From Pedobacter ginsengisoli (lineage in GTDB: Bacteria; Bacteroidota; Bacteroidia; Sphingobacteriales; Sphingobacteriaceae): DNA of 64,000 nt. Numbering within the stretch: position 1 is the stretch's first letter; the number at the start of each line of letters is the position of its first letter. The position numbers were made by a program, and so were the translations under genes. The DNA lies in NCBI RefSeq assembly GCF_002736205.1, contig NZ_CP024091.1, forward strand, positions 2,787,555-2,851,554. Direction: 5' to 3'. The notes under the pieces were generated by a model. The model did not search any database. It had not been told where the DNA came from and was given only the letters and a program-made list of their open reading frames with translations. Positions 33,885 through 44,339 of the stretch are shown here, in pieces.

Positions 33885-36263
33885 TTATTCGTATTTCAAT
33901 GCATCAACTGGATTTGTCTTTGCAGCACGATATGCCTGCCAGCTTACGGTAACCAACGCAATGAAAACGCTTGATAATCCGGTAAGAATGAAAACCAGAG
34001 GGCCAATAGAAACATGGTAATCAAACTGCACCAGCCAGTTCTCCATAATCAGATATCCTATTGGCATAGCCAGCACCATAGCTATTATAACCGTTTTAAC
34101 AAAGCTTACTGACAACAGGGTTATAATACCTGTAAGGCTTGCGCCAAGTACTTTACGTATGCCAATCTCTTTGGTACGCTGTTCGGCGCTAAAAGCTGAC
34201 AAGCCAAATAAACCAAGACAGGAAACGAATATGGAAAGACCTGCAAAGAGATTAGATATGACAGACAACATCTGTTCATGCTCAAATTTCTCAGCTACCA
34301 GACTATCTACAAATTTGATCTCTACAGGAAAATCGGGGTTCAGTTCTTTTGTGATTTTGGTGATCTGATCAATGCTTCCGTGAATGTCGTGTGTGGTGTT
34401 TAGCCTCATTGTAATCACATCACTATTGTCTGCATTAAATACTATAGCCATAGGATGCAATGTTTTGGTCGGCTCATCCCACACTACATCAGCAAATATG
34501 CCAACAACAGGCCTTTGCTTGCCATTAAAAAAAACCTGCTCACCAATTGGATCTTTAAGTCCCATCCGTTTTACGGCGGTTTCATTGAGCATTAGTCCAG
34601 ATGAATCTGAGGCATGGTCTTTACTAAAGTCGCGTCCGGCAATTAACCTAATGTCATTTGTTTTTAAGAAATCGTGAGTGGTCTGAATAATGTCGAATGA
34701 CATTTTCTTATCTTCTATTTTCATACCCTTCCACTCTAGTCCGCTTGTATTCGAATTTTGAAAGGCAATACTACCGGACGACTGGGCGACTGCAGTTACT
34801 GCACCTGAGTTTAGGAGCCTGTTTTTGAACTGATCAAATTTGGGATAAAGGTTTCCTTCATGAGGCATCTCGACCAGGGCATTGGTATTGTATCCCAGAG
34901 GTCTGTTTTTTAGATATTGTAATTGCTGATAAAGAATCATTGTTGCCACTATAAGAACAATTGCAAAACCGAACTGGATGATAACGAGCACTTGCCTAAA
35001 GCTGAGGCTAAAGTTGTTTTTAACTGTTACAGCTTTCTTTAAAGTTTGAACAGGGTTAAAGGATGAAAGGAAAAAGGCAGGGTAGCTACCGGCCATTAAT
35101 CCGGTAAATGCGATCATTCCGGTTACTGCAAACCAGTTCGCGGGATTCGCATAATTGATTTGCAGTTTGGTATTCAACAGACCATTAAATGCGGGCAGGA
35201 ATAATTCAACCATCACTATTGCAAGTACCACACTAACTATAGTTAGGATAAATGATTCGAACAAGAACTGCATTACCAATGATGCACGGCTGGCTCCTAT
35301 TGTTTTTCTGATGCCTACTTCTTTAGCACGTTTCTGTGATCTGGCTGTAGAGAGATTCATGAAATTGATACACGCTATAGCAAGAATACCTAAGGCGAGT
35401 ATAATGAAGATCCGCACCTGTTCTATCTGGCCGCCATCGGCTACGCCGTTAGTAAAGTGGCCGTACAGGTGGTATTTTTCAAGAGGATATACAAATGGAG
35501 CAGCCTCAAGCGTCTTTGTGCCCGTTTTCTGAGCAATGGTGTTTTTTATCTTTTGGTTGAAGGTGTTGGCATCAGTGCCATTCTTAAGTGTAAGCAGTGT
35601 AAAGTACGAATAATTGTCCCAATTAGGTTCTGCTGGCCATTTGTTCAGATTTTCGTAGAGTTTCCAGGGGGTAAGGCATTCGAATCCATAAGTGAAGTTT
35701 GGCGGAAGGTCCCTAATTACCGCAGTAACCTTCAGATTAGCCTGATTTTCAAAACGAACAGTCCTGTTAAGTACATCGGCGCTGCCAAATAAGCGCTTTG
35801 CTATAGTTTCTGTAAGTACAATGGAGTTTGGATCGTCAAATGCTTTTTCGGGATTGCCACTCAGATAATCAAACTTAAATATTTGCAACAGGCCTGGGTC
35901 TGCATAGCGTCCATCTATCTTAAAAGAATTTTGCCCATTGGCTACTAATCTTCTGCTGGCCCACAATACCCTACTGATGTGTTCTATCTCGGGGCGCTCT
36001 TCTTTTAGCACTAACGGAAGCACATTGGAAACTTGTGGTGTGGTTCCTGTAATACTTTTATCGGCACCGTAAAAATTAGCCATGAGGTGGTAAGTGTTTT
36101 CACTATTCCCAAATTGCTTGTCATAGCTCCATTGGTATTGTACATAAAGCAACAACAATAAGCTTGCTGCAAGACCAATGGCAAGCCCGCTGATATTGAT
36201 CAGCGAAGCGGTCTTGTGCTTTAATAAATTCCGAAACGCTATTTTAAGATTGAGTTTGAACAT
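33885..36263 (-). CDS. FtsX/MacB-type ABC permease, last of the array (P8)
   Basis: 792 residues with the array layout: one N-terminal helix (about 20-42), periplasmic MacB_PCD domain, three helices (about 285-405), a fifth helix (about 425), a second periplasmic domain, and three helices (about 670-780). Each half carries the FtsX coupling motif (KEVGIRKTIGAS, KEIGIRKVLGAS), and the end is NPVDALKYE. It belongs to the same sequence type as P2, P3 and P5 (YVQYQWSYDKQF, SCLGLFGLSAFSAEQR). It lies 14 bp after P7 and is probably served by ATPase 2 just upstream in the transcript. Substrate unknown. Confidence 0.92.
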   Translation of the reverse strand: MFKLNLKIAFRNLLKHKTASLINISGLAIGLAASLLLLLYVQYQWSYDKQFGNSENTYHLMANFYGADKSITGTTPQVSNVLPLVLKEERPEIEHISRVLWASRRLVANGQNSFKIDGRYADPGLLQIFKFDYLSGNPEKAFDDPNSIVLTETIAKRLFGSADVLNRTVRFENQANLKVTAVIRDLPPNFTYGFECLTPWKLYENLNKWPAEPNWDNYSYFTLLTLKNGTDANTFNQKIKNTIAQKTGTKTLEAAPFVYPLEKYHLYGHFTNGVADGGQIEQVRIFIILALGILAIACINFMNLSTARSQKRAKEVGIRKTIGASRASLVMQFLFESFILTIVSVVLAIVMVELFLPAFNGLLNTKLQINYANPANWFAVTGMIAFTGLMAGSYPAFFLSSFNPVQTLKKAVTVKNNFSLSFRQVLVIIQFGFAIVLIVATMILYQQLQYLKNRPLGYNTNALVEMPHEGNLYPKFDQFKNRLLNSGAVTAVAQSSGSIAFQNSNTSGLEWKGMKIEDKKMSFDIIQTTHDFLKTNDIRLIAGRDFSKDHASDSSGLMLNETAVKRMGLKDPIGEQVFFNGKQRPVVGIFADVVWDEPTKTLHPMAIVFNADNSDVITMRLNTTHDIHGSIDQITKITKELNPDFPVEIKFVDSLVAEKFEHEQMLSVISNLFAGLSIFVSCLGLFGLSAFSAEQRTKEIGIRKVLGASLTGIITLLSVSFVKTVIIAMVLAMPIGYLIMENWLVQFDYHVSIGPLVFILTGLSSVFIALVTVSWQAYRAAKTNPVDALKYE

Positions 36264-36277
36264 GATATTGAGCTTAA

Positions 36278-38689
36278 TTATTCATATTTCAATGCTTTTA
36301 CCGGATTACTAACCGCAGCTTTTCTGGCCTGTATACTTACTGTAAATAGCGCTATTATTAAAGAAATAACAGTGGCAAGTACAAATGGGGCGAACGGCAT
36401 ATCAACCCGATAGGCAAATCCTTGGAGCCACTTATTCATAATGATATAAGCAACTGGCCAACTGATTAGATTTGCCACTATGATCATGATCAAAAAGGAA
36501 CGATTCAACATATTGACGATTTGCAAATTCGATGCGCCCAACACTTTACGCACTGCAATTTCTTTTGTTCTCCGTTTTGAAACAAATGCGGATAAGGTAA
36601 ATAAACCAAGCAAAGAAAGTAATATTGAAAAGGCACTAAAGATCGTAATCATTTTCATGAAACGTTTGTCTGAAAGTATCTGCGCCTGAAAAGCATCTTC
36701 GCCAGAGGTATATATCATTGGAAAATCCGGATAAATCTTCGCCCACTCCAACCTTACTGACTCAATCATATGTTGGTAATTATCCGCATTGAAACGGACT
36801 ATAAGATTATTTGTACTAGACATCCCGCCCAAATGGGTAACCTTATAAACTGTAGGCAAAACAGTTTTATCAAAACCTTCATTATTATAATCTTTGATCA
36901 CTCCAACGACGCGGAAGGTATATTTTTTCTTTTCGTCTGGTACATCATAGTCCTGACCAACAATATTTCCACCAAGTAATTTTGCGGCTGCTTCATTTAA
37001 AACAACCGTATTTATTGTATCCTGTTTATACTCTTTGGAGAACAGCCTACCACTAACCAGTTGTACGCCCAAAGCTGGCAATGTTTCCATGGTAACTGTT
37101 ACGGTATTGAAGTCAAAGGTGTTATTTTTATACACTACTTTTTCAGAAACGTTAAACGTATTTCCCATTACCTGGGTTGTAGTGGCAACGTATTCAACTC
37201 CAGGTATTTTTTTTATCCTTTTGGCAAGTTGGTCATTATAATTGGTCGATATATTGATGAGATGAGAACGATCAAAACCAAGATCTTTATTCACTAAGAA
37301 ATTTGTTTGTGATTGCATTACACCAATAGAGATTATAAACGTTGCTGCAATTACGAACTGGAGAATAACTAAGCCGTTTCTTAAAGCAATGCCTTTAAAA
37401 CTATTTTCATAATTTCCTTTTAATACCGCGATAGGATTATAGTTAGACAGTACAGCGGCAGGATACAAACCTGCCAACAAGGTAACTATAATAAAGACCG
37501 ACAGCAGCTGCAATAATATTATCACCAGGTTTGTATTGTGCCAAAAGCTAAGCTGTACATCAAAATTACTACTAAAAGCGGGCAGTAACAGTTCAACAAG
37601 TGCAATGCTAACAAATAAAGCCAGCATACTTTGAATAGCCGCCTCTAAAAGAAACTGCCATATAAGCTGATTCTTACTTGTCCCTAACACCTTTTTAACA
37701 CCAACTTCTTTGGCTCTTTGTACAGATTGAGCTGTGGCAAGATTAATAAAATTGATGACAGATATCAACAATAAAAATATAGATAATGCTACTACAGGCT
37801 TAACTTTATCAATCCAGTTTCTTGCAAAGGGAGGATTAGCATGTACATCTTTTAAAGGGATAATTTTTAAACTCGGAACGCGTTTACCTTTAGAAAGAGC
37901 TTTATTTTGTGTTTCACCATAGAGTTGATTTTTATAATCTAAATGAGCACTGTTAATTGTTTTATTTAGCGCATTTGTATCTATTGACGTATTTACTAAA
38001 CCGTATATTTTGCAGTGGGTGGTGACTTTCAAATTCTCAGGGTCTTTTTCCCTTTCTCCGTTATGCATTATTGCATTAAACTTAAGGCTTTCCGGAACAG
38101 AGGGATCTTCAACCACACCTGTAACAGTATAAGTTGTGCCAGGATCACCCTGCCACGTCAACATCTTAACTGTTTTTCCTAAAGCTTCATCAGTACCAAA
38201 TAACAACTTTGCAGTACTATGCTTCAGAACTAGTGAATTAGGAGATTGTAATGCATTATTTTCGTTGCCCTGCAGAAACTTATATGAGAATACCTTAAAG
38301 AATAGAGAATCAGTATTAACAAATCCCTTTAATATTAAGGGGTCAGCAAGCTCGGTTTTTATAGAATAATTATCACCCCAATCGTTATCAACCTTAGTAA
38401 CATATTTAAACTGAGGAATACTTTTTTTGAGCATCGCTGCATTTCTGGAATTATTAAGTTCCTGCCAATGTGGTTTATTATCAGGGGTAGAAAGATTATG
38501 AAATTCTCTGATCTGATAAACATTTTCTAGTCTCTGATCCCATCTATCATAGCTATTTTCGTGATTAATATACAATAGTAGCAATACAAATCCAGTGAGA
38601 CCTAAGGCTAGTCCTCCGATATTGATTGCAGTATAAACCCTGTTTTTTATGAGGTTACGAAACGCTATTTTAAGATTGAGTTTGAACAT
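36278..38689 (-). CDS. FtsX/MacB-type ABC permease P7
   Basis: 803 residues, the longest type with the less conserved N-terminus (NLIKNRVYTAINIGGLALGL, YINHENSYDRWDQRLENVYQ). Its closest relative in the array is P1 at the other end: both have the VYTAIN start and end in a sparse acidic/asparagine second periplasmic domain. The two coupling motifs are KEVGVKKVLGTSK and KEIAVRKVLGASN. It follows ATPase 2 at 17 bp, so both are likely partners. The end NPVKALKYE matches the array signature. Confidence 0.92.
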   Translation of the reverse strand: MFKLNLKIAFRNLIKNRVYTAINIGGLALGLTGFVLLLLYINHENSYDRWDQRLENVYQIREFHNLSTPDNKPHWQELNNSRNAAMLKKSIPQFKYVTKVDNDWGDNYSIKTELADPLILKGFVNTDSLFFKVFSYKFLQGNENNALQSPNSLVLKHSTAKLLFGTDEALGKTVKMLTWQGDPGTTYTVTGVVEDPSVPESLKFNAIMHNGEREKDPENLKVTTHCKIYGLVNTSIDTNALNKTINSAHLDYKNQLYGETQNKALSKGKRVPSLKIIPLKDVHANPPFARNWIDKVKPVVALSIFLLLISVINFINLATAQSVQRAKEVGVKKVLGTSKNQLIWQFLLEAAIQSMLALFVSIALVELLLPAFSSNFDVQLSFWHNTNLVIILLQLLSVFIIVTLLAGLYPAAVLSNYNPIAVLKGNYENSFKGIALRNGLVILQFVIAATFIISIGVMQSQTNFLVNKDLGFDRSHLINISTNYNDQLAKRIKKIPGVEYVATTTQVMGNTFNVSEKVVYKNNTFDFNTVTVTMETLPALGVQLVSGRLFSKEYKQDTINTVVLNEAAAKLLGGNIVGQDYDVPDEKKKYTFRVVGVIKDYNNEGFDKTVLPTVYKVTHLGGMSSTNNLIVRFNADNYQHMIESVRLEWAKIYPDFPMIYTSGEDAFQAQILSDKRFMKMITIFSAFSILLSLLGLFTLSAFVSKRRTKEIAVRKVLGASNLQIVNMLNRSFLIMIIVANLISWPVAYIIMNKWLQGFAYRVDMPFAPFVLATVISLIIALFTVSIQARKAAVSNPVKALKYE

Positions 38690-38706
38690 GACTTATCAGA
38701 TATCCT

Positions 38707-39396
38707 TTAAACAGTTTGCTGAACAGTTATATCTTCTTTAATAACACCATCTAATAAGTGCAGGATACGACTACCATAGGCAGCATTAACTTCGGAATGG
38801 GTAACCTGAACAATGGTAATCCCCTCCTCTTCATTTAACTTTTTAAACAGGTCCATGATCTGTAATGCCTGTGCAGATTGCAGGTTGCCTGTAGGCTCAT
38901 CGGCCAAAATGATAGATGGCTGAGCTACCAACGCACGGGCAATACCTACAAGCTGTTGTTGTCCTCCTGATAACTGATTGGGAAAAAGATCGCTTTTGGC
39001 AACCATATTAAACCTATCCAGAATATCTGCTACACGGCTTTTGCGTTCAGAACCCGGAACTTTTTTATATAATAATGGGGCTTCAATATTTTCGGCTACC
39101 GTCATTTCATCGATTAGGTGATAGGCCTGAAACACAAAGCCAATGTGGTTACGGTACAGTTCGATCCGCTTACGTTCATTTAATGCGACTACATCTTCGC
39201 CCATAAATTCATATTGCCCATAAGTAGGTTCTTCGAGCATCCCCAATATATTAAGCAAAGTAGATTTCCCGGCACCTGAAGGCCCCATTATGGAAACAAA
39301 TTCACCCTGTTTTATACTTGTGGTTACGTGACGAAGGATGTAACTTTTTACACCTTTGTTAGCGTAATACTTCTCTATATTTTTTAATTCTATCAT
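38707..39396 (-). CDS. ABC ATPase 2 (LolD/MacB-like) with altered D-loop
   Basis: 229 residues of a type VII ABC ATPase. Walker A GPSGAGKST is at 38-46, the Q-loop at 90, signature LSGGQQQ at 142-148, Walker B IILADE at 162-167 and H-loop His200. Two departures from ATPase 1 (54080-54778) are visible: the D-loop reads NLQS instead of NLDS, and LVGIARAL replaces RVAVARAL after the signature. The D-loop Asp normally bridges the two nucleotide sites, so a hetero-dimer with ATPase 1 or a slower enzyme is possible. It sits between P6 and P7. Confidence 0.92.
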   Translation of the reverse strand: MIELKNIEKYYANKGVKSYILRHVTTSIKQGEFVSIMGPSGAGKSTLLNILGMLEEPTYGQYEFMGEDVVALNERKRIELYRNHIGFVFQAYHLIDEMTVAENIEAPLLYKKVPGSERKSRVADILDRFNMVAKSDLFPNQLSGGQQQLVGIARALVAQPSIILADEPTGNLQSAQALQIMDLFKKLNEEEGITIVQVTHSEVNAAYGSRILHLLDGVIKEDITVQQTV

Positions 39397-39419
39397 AAGA
39401 TTGTGTATTTAAAATGTCT

Positions 39420-41813
39420 CTACTCATATTTTAAGGCATCAATTGGCTTGGTTTGCGCTGCCTTGTAAGATCGCAAACTCACTGTAATAAATGTAATCGT
39501 CATTGAAATAATCATAGCTATTGCAAAAGGCCAGATACTTAGTGGTATTCTGTAGGCAAAATCATTTAACCATTTACTCACAAATATATAAGCAACAGGC
39601 CAAGCCACCAGATTAGCCAAAAACACCATCAAGAGAAAGGAACCATTTAGCATCCTTACCAACTCATAATTAGATGCACCTAATACCTTACGGATGGCTA
39701 CCTCCCGGGTCCGCTGAGATGCAACAAAGGAGATAAGTCCGAAAAGACCAATGAAAGAAATGAAGATGATAATGGCAGAAAATACTCTAAACAATACCCC
39801 CATAACACGCTCGGTGTTATAATAATTATTTAAATCGTCATTTAGAATCTGAGAGTTATAAACATCATTAGAAAAAGTTTCATTCCACAACTTCTCAATT
39901 TGTTTCATCGCCGGCATTATTTGCTTGCTATCCATTTTTATGGCCATGTTGTAATACTCATTCTTTTGGGAAGAAAAAGCAATAGGTGAAATTGACTGAC
40001 GAAGTGATTTATCATTAAAATCCTTAATTACCCCAACAATTGGGAATCCGCGACCATGGATGCTCATTATTCTACCCAATATCTCTTCCGGGGTTTTAAT
40101 GTTCATCATTTTTAAAAAGGTCTGATTTACAACATATCCATTAGCTGTATCACTTTTAGTGAGGAGCTTGCCTGCAATTAACTTCAAATCAAATGTCTCA
40201 AAATACTTAAAATCGGCATGCATCATTCTCACCTGAAAATCTTTGATTTTAATATTATTAAGGGAAAAATTATTCTCTACAATGTTATTAGATGATGGAG
40301 GAACGTCACAAAAAGTCAGATTACTGACACCAGGTATAGTAAGTATCCGTTCTTTTAAATTGGTGTATTTAAGCTGGCTTAAGCTATCGCCGGGTAGGCC
40401 CACCATAGCAACTGCATCAGGATTAAACCCTAATGGCTGCTGCCGCATGTAATTCATTTGTTTTAATACCACAAGGGTAGATATGATAAGAATTATGGTG
40501 ATGGTAAACTGAATCACTACCAATATTTTACGTAAACCTAAACCACCTGCATTACCTGCGGCAACCTTATTTTTTATGGCTAGAGCAGGACTAAACCCTG
40601 ACATGATTAACGATGGGTAAAAGCCTGCAAGGAAACTAACAACAAGCACTAACACGATCAGAAAAACAAAGATTACAGGATGGGTAATCATGCTAAACGA
40701 GATCTGCTCATCAAAAAGATTTTGCATATATGGCAAAGCAAATTCTGTAAGCACACAGGCTATCAATACTGAAATGATACTTATAGTAAGCGTTTCGCCT
40801 AAAAACTGCATCACAAGCTGTTTGCGTCTGCTTCCCATCACTTTTCTGATACCAACTTCCTTTGATCTGCTTACAGCCTGTGCAGTGGCCAGATTTATAA
40901 AATTAATACAAGCTGTAAGCAGTAAGAAAGCCCCTATGACTGATAAGCTATAGATTTCCCTCTTCTCAATACTTTTGCCCGAAAAGTTACCGTAACGGCT
41001 ATTCTGATGGATATCTTTCAGAGGTTGAAATGTATGAAACTGCCGACTTCCATCGGAGTCGTTTTTGTAATATTTTTTATTGAATTGAGCCAATGCACCA
41101 TCAAGCGAATTTATATCAATTCCTTTTTTTAAGAGCACATAACATTCGGAACTTGAGCCTACAGATCCCCAGTTATCGCTGTCTTTATATGGATAGTTTG
41201 CATAACTGATAAGTACATTTAAAGTTAATGTAGTATTTTCAGGTAATTCTTTAAATACACCGGTTACTTTCAAGTCCATTTTATTTCTAAAACGTATTGT
41301 TTTCCCTAGTGCCTGTTGCCAGGTCCCAAAATATTTTATTGCTTTTTCTTCTGATAGCACAACAGTATTAGGCTGGTTTAAAACTTGCTGCGGTATTCCG
41401 GCAAGCCATGTAAAATCGAAGATATCAAAGAACTCTGGTTGTGTGTAAAAAACACGTATATCTTCTTTAAATGTAGTTTTCCCCGTCTGGTCAAGTGCCA
41501 TAACAACACCCCCTGTACTTTGAATTGCCGCTACCTTTTCAAATTGGGATATATCATTTCTTATCGCCTTTGAAAGCGGAACAGGTACTCCCTGAGATGC
41601 ATCAACACTTCCTTTGCTTTCCCAGTTACTTACTATCCGGAATATACGATTCTTGTTTACAAACTGATCATCGAAGCTAAGCTGATATCTTATAAAAATA
41701 AATATGAGGATACAGCTTGCCATACCAATTGCAAGTCCCGCTATGTTTATAAGTGCATATGCCTTATGTTTCCAAAGGTTCCTCAAGGCAATTTTTAGGT
41801 TCAGTTTAAACAT
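39420..41813 (-). CDS. FtsX/MacB-type ABC permease P6
   Basis: 797 residues from ATG 41813; the frame is open 20 codons further (MYVIILIWHT...), but that stretch overlaps the sigma-54 promoter and all siblings begin MFKLNLKIA. It is a sister of P4: both share YQxSFD, IVSxW, a first coupling motif KEVGIRKVMGSRRK and a second TREVAIRKVLGAS. P4 and P6 each follow a copy of the same promoter, and ATPase 2 follows P6 at 23 bp. Periplasmic domains are rich in variable loops. Confidence 0.92.
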   Translation of the reverse strand: MFKLNLKIALRNLWKHKAYALINIAGLAIGMASCILIFIFIRYQLSFDDQFVNKNRIFRIVSNWESKGSVDASQGVPVPLSKAIRNDISQFEKVAAIQSTGGVVMALDQTGKTTFKEDIRVFYTQPEFFDIFDFTWLAGIPQQVLNQPNTVVLSEEKAIKYFGTWQQALGKTIRFRNKMDLKVTGVFKELPENTTLTLNVLISYANYPYKDSDNWGSVGSSSECYVLLKKGIDINSLDGALAQFNKKYYKNDSDGSRQFHTFQPLKDIHQNSRYGNFSGKSIEKREIYSLSVIGAFLLLTACINFINLATAQAVSRSKEVGIRKVMGSRRKQLVMQFLGETLTISIISVLIACVLTEFALPYMQNLFDEQISFSMITHPVIFVFLIVLVLVVSFLAGFYPSLIMSGFSPALAIKNKVAAGNAGGLGLRKILVVIQFTITIILIISTLVVLKQMNYMRQQPLGFNPDAVAMVGLPGDSLSQLKYTNLKERILTIPGVSNLTFCDVPPSSNNIVENNFSLNNIKIKDFQVRMMHADFKYFETFDLKLIAGKLLTKSDTANGYVVNQTFLKMMNIKTPEEILGRIMSIHGRGFPIVGVIKDFNDKSLRQSISPIAFSSQKNEYYNMAIKMDSKQIMPAMKQIEKLWNETFSNDVYNSQILNDDLNNYYNTERVMGVLFRVFSAIIIFISFIGLFGLISFVASQRTREVAIRKVLGASNYELVRMLNGSFLLMVFLANLVAWPVAYIFVSKWLNDFAYRIPLSIWPFAIAMIISMTITFITVSLRSYKAAQTKPIDALKYE

Positions 41814-41835
41814 ATTGTTATGATTTCGTTTGAGA

Positions 41836-41852
41836 TTGCTAATCGTATGCCA
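41836..41852 (-). promoter_or_regulatory. Sigma-54 promoter before P6
   Basis: On the minus strand TTGGCATACGATTAGCA has GG and GC exactly 12 bp apart, matching the -24/-12 pattern (TGGCA-N7-TNGC). The predicted start, about 41825, lies 12 bp before the P6 ATG. An identical copy precedes P4. Confidence 0.7.
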
Positions 41853-41914
41853 AATTAATATAATCACATACAAACCTAAAAATCAATAAGTTACAACACA
41901 AAAAAAACAATACA

Positions 41915-41951
41915 TGTTCATTATCGAACAGACCTCGTACAATAATGAACA
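41915..41951. promoter_or_regulatory. Paired upstream activator sites before P6
   Basis: TGTTCATTATCGAACA (41915-41930) is a TGTTC-N6-GAACA site. A second, inverted and weaker site CGTACAATAATGAACA lies at 41936-41951, 21 bp further (start to start). They end 8 bp before the P5 stop and sit about 108 bp upstream of the predicted start. They are likely binding sites of the array's response regulator. Confidence 0.65.
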
Positions 41952-41958
41952 ATCCTTA

Positions 41959-44322
41959 TTATTCGTATTTCAAAGCATCAACAGGGTTAGATTTTGCCAC
42001 TTTTATTGATTGTATGCTAACTGTTAAAATTGCAATCAGAAATGAGAGTGCAACAGCAATAGCAAATGGCAATATTGATATGGCTACTCTAAAACTGTAT
42101 GCAGACAGCCAGTGATTAATAATGATAAAAGCGAGTGGGAACGCAATAAGATTTGCGATGGCAACAAGCTTAATAAAGTCTTTATTTAAAAGAGTAAGGA
42201 TATTTGCAGTACTTGCGCCCAGAACTTTCCGAATACTGATTTCTTTTTTACGTTGTTCTGCCATAAACAAGGCTAGACCTAATAAACCCAAACAGGAAAT
42301 AAATACGGCAAAACCACCGAACCAGTTAGACAGTGTTCCTAACAGCTTCTCGTTTTGAAGCTTTAATTCGAAATCATCATTCACAAATCTGTGATCTACA
42401 GGAAAATCCGGATTAAACTTTTTAATGATCCCCTCTATCGTGGCAACTGAATTACTAAGATTCTGATTGGGATTCAGTCTCGCTATGATGTAATTATAAT
42501 TACTTGTTGGATTATATATCACCAAGGGATTAACTTTTTGATAAGGAGATTCCATTACAAAATCTTTCATAACACCTACTATTGTTATCGGAGTATCGTC
42601 CCATTTTATTACGGTTCCTATAGGTTGTTTCAGCCCCATTATTTTAACGGCTGTCTCATTAACCAGAACATTTACGGTATCTACAAATCCTGATGAAAAT
42701 TCTCTTCCTGCAATAATTTTAGCACCAATTGTGTTGGTAAAATCATAGCCGGCTCCTCTGTAGTTAAACAAGATCAGGTCTTTTGGATTTTTACCCGGCC
42801 AGCTAAAATCAAAAGTGGCATCTCCAAATTGGTTTAAACTATGGCTAAAATAAGTTACTGAGGTGGCAGCACCAGACCTTAAAAGCTCATCCTTCACAAC
42901 ATCCAATTTCTCTTTCCCCTTTAAGTTGCCCTGAACAGGTATTTCTATAAGGTTATTTCTGTTATAGCCTATGGGCTTGTTCTTAATAAAATTTAATTGC
43001 TGGTAAATCACGCCAGTGCAAACAATTAAGCATGCTGCAAATACGAACTGAAATACCACCAATACTTTTCTAACTGATATTGATGAGCCTCTTGTTGCAT
43101 TAAACCCCTTCAATACTTTAACCGGTTCAAATGAAGAAAGATAAAATGCCGGGTAACTCCCGGCAATAAAACCGGTAATTATGGTTAAACCTATAAGTGT
43201 GCTCCAAAATTTCCAATCTTGATAATTAATAGCTAATTGAATATTGAGCAGGTTGTTAAAATACGGCAGGCTTATTTCTATTAAAGTAAAAGCAACCAGC
43301 ATAGCCAGAAGGGAAAGCACCATGGATTCAAGAAGAAACTGTCCGACAAGTGATTTTCTTGATGATCCAATAGCTTTGCGTACGCCAACTTCTTTTGATC
43401 TTTTCTCTGACCTGGCAGTAGAAAGGTTCATAAAATTAACACAAGCTATTAGCAAAATACAAAAAGCCAAAACAATAAAAATTCTGATCTGATCTATTTT
43501 ACCACCGGTTGATTTTCCATTTTCAAATCTATCGTACAAGTGCCATTTAGATAAAGGATGTACCAATCCTTCATTTTTGGAATTTTTCAAATTACGTTTG
43601 TAAATGTCTTTTATCTGACCGTTCACATTATCCAGGTATTTATTGTCTTTCAATTGTATTAAGGTGAGAAAGGAATTGCTACCCCAGTTAGCTTTTTTTA
43701 CCCATAAATTTAATTTTTCATATAATGACCAGGGCATCAGGTAATCAAACTGAATAGTTGAGTTTTTCGGAACATCTTCAATTACAGCTTCTACTTTTAA
43801 TGGCTCATTATTTTGAAATTTTACAATCTTATTAATTGGATCTTCATTCCCAAATAAATTTCTAGCCATTGTCTGGGTCAGTATAACTGAATTTGTTTCC
43901 TGCAATACTTTCATAGGATTACCTTTTATAAACTTATAATCCAATATTTTCAGAAATGATGGGTCTGCGTAAACAGCTGACTTTTTAAAGTTGTTTTGCT
44001 TATAGCTTAACAGTTCATTGGAGGGATACGAAGAATGTGATGCATAAGCTATCCCTGGAATTTTTTCTCTGATTTCTCCGGCCATTTGACCCGGCGTGTA
44101 GCCATAACTAACTATATCAGTACTGCTTACAGAATTAAGATATATTACGTAAGTTTTATCATAGTTCTTAAACTGTTTGTCGTAGCTCCATTCGTATGCC
44201 ACATAAAGTAACAAAACCATGCAACTGGCCAAACCAATTGCTAAGCCACCTACATTGATTGAGGTATATCCCTTGTTTTTCCAAAGGTTGCGGAGTGCTA
44301 TTTTTAAGTTTAATTTGAACAT
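41959..44322 (-). CDS. FtsX/MacB-type ABC permease P5
   Basis: 787 residues, the same length and the closest relative of P3, with LLYVAYEWSYDKQFKNYDKT at the start. Shared blocks include SKWHLYDRFENGKSTGGKID, VGVRKAIGSSRKSLV and EISIRKVLGAS. It ends NPVDALKYE. It lies 17 bp after P4. The activator sites of the next promoter begin only 8 bp beyond its stop. P5, the following promoter and P6 together form one copy of a duplicated unit. Confidence 0.93.
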   Translation of the reverse strand: MFKLNLKIALRNLWKNKGYTSINVGGLAIGLASCMVLLLYVAYEWSYDKQFKNYDKTYVIYLNSVSSTDIVSYGYTPGQMAGEIREKIPGIAYASHSSYPSNELLSYKQNNFKKSAVYADPSFLKILDYKFIKGNPMKVLQETNSVILTQTMARNLFGNEDPINKIVKFQNNEPLKVEAVIEDVPKNSTIQFDYLMPWSLYEKLNLWVKKANWGSNSFLTLIQLKDNKYLDNVNGQIKDIYKRNLKNSKNEGLVHPLSKWHLYDRFENGKSTGGKIDQIRIFIVLAFCILLIACVNFMNLSTARSEKRSKEVGVRKAIGSSRKSLVGQFLLESMVLSLLAMLVAFTLIEISLPYFNNLLNIQLAINYQDWKFWSTLIGLTIITGFIAGSYPAFYLSSFEPVKVLKGFNATRGSSISVRKVLVVFQFVFAACLIVCTGVIYQQLNFIKNKPIGYNRNNLIEIPVQGNLKGKEKLDVVKDELLRSGAATSVTYFSHSLNQFGDATFDFSWPGKNPKDLILFNYRGAGYDFTNTIGAKIIAGREFSSGFVDTVNVLVNETAVKIMGLKQPIGTVIKWDDTPITIVGVMKDFVMESPYQKVNPLVIYNPTSNYNYIIARLNPNQNLSNSVATIEGIIKKFNPDFPVDHRFVNDDFELKLQNEKLLGTLSNWFGGFAVFISCLGLLGLALFMAEQRKKEISIRKVLGASTANILTLLNKDFIKLVAIANLIAFPLAFIIINHWLSAYSFRVAISILPFAIAVALSFLIAILTVSIQSIKVAKSNPVDALKYE

Positions 44323-44339
44323 AGCGAGGGCATTTAATT

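Noticed and set aside
35155..35532. 125-residue plus-strand ORF opposite permease P8
   Set aside because: It is antisense to a clear FtsX-type gene; similar antisense frames appear opposite several permeases because of their shared codon pattern.
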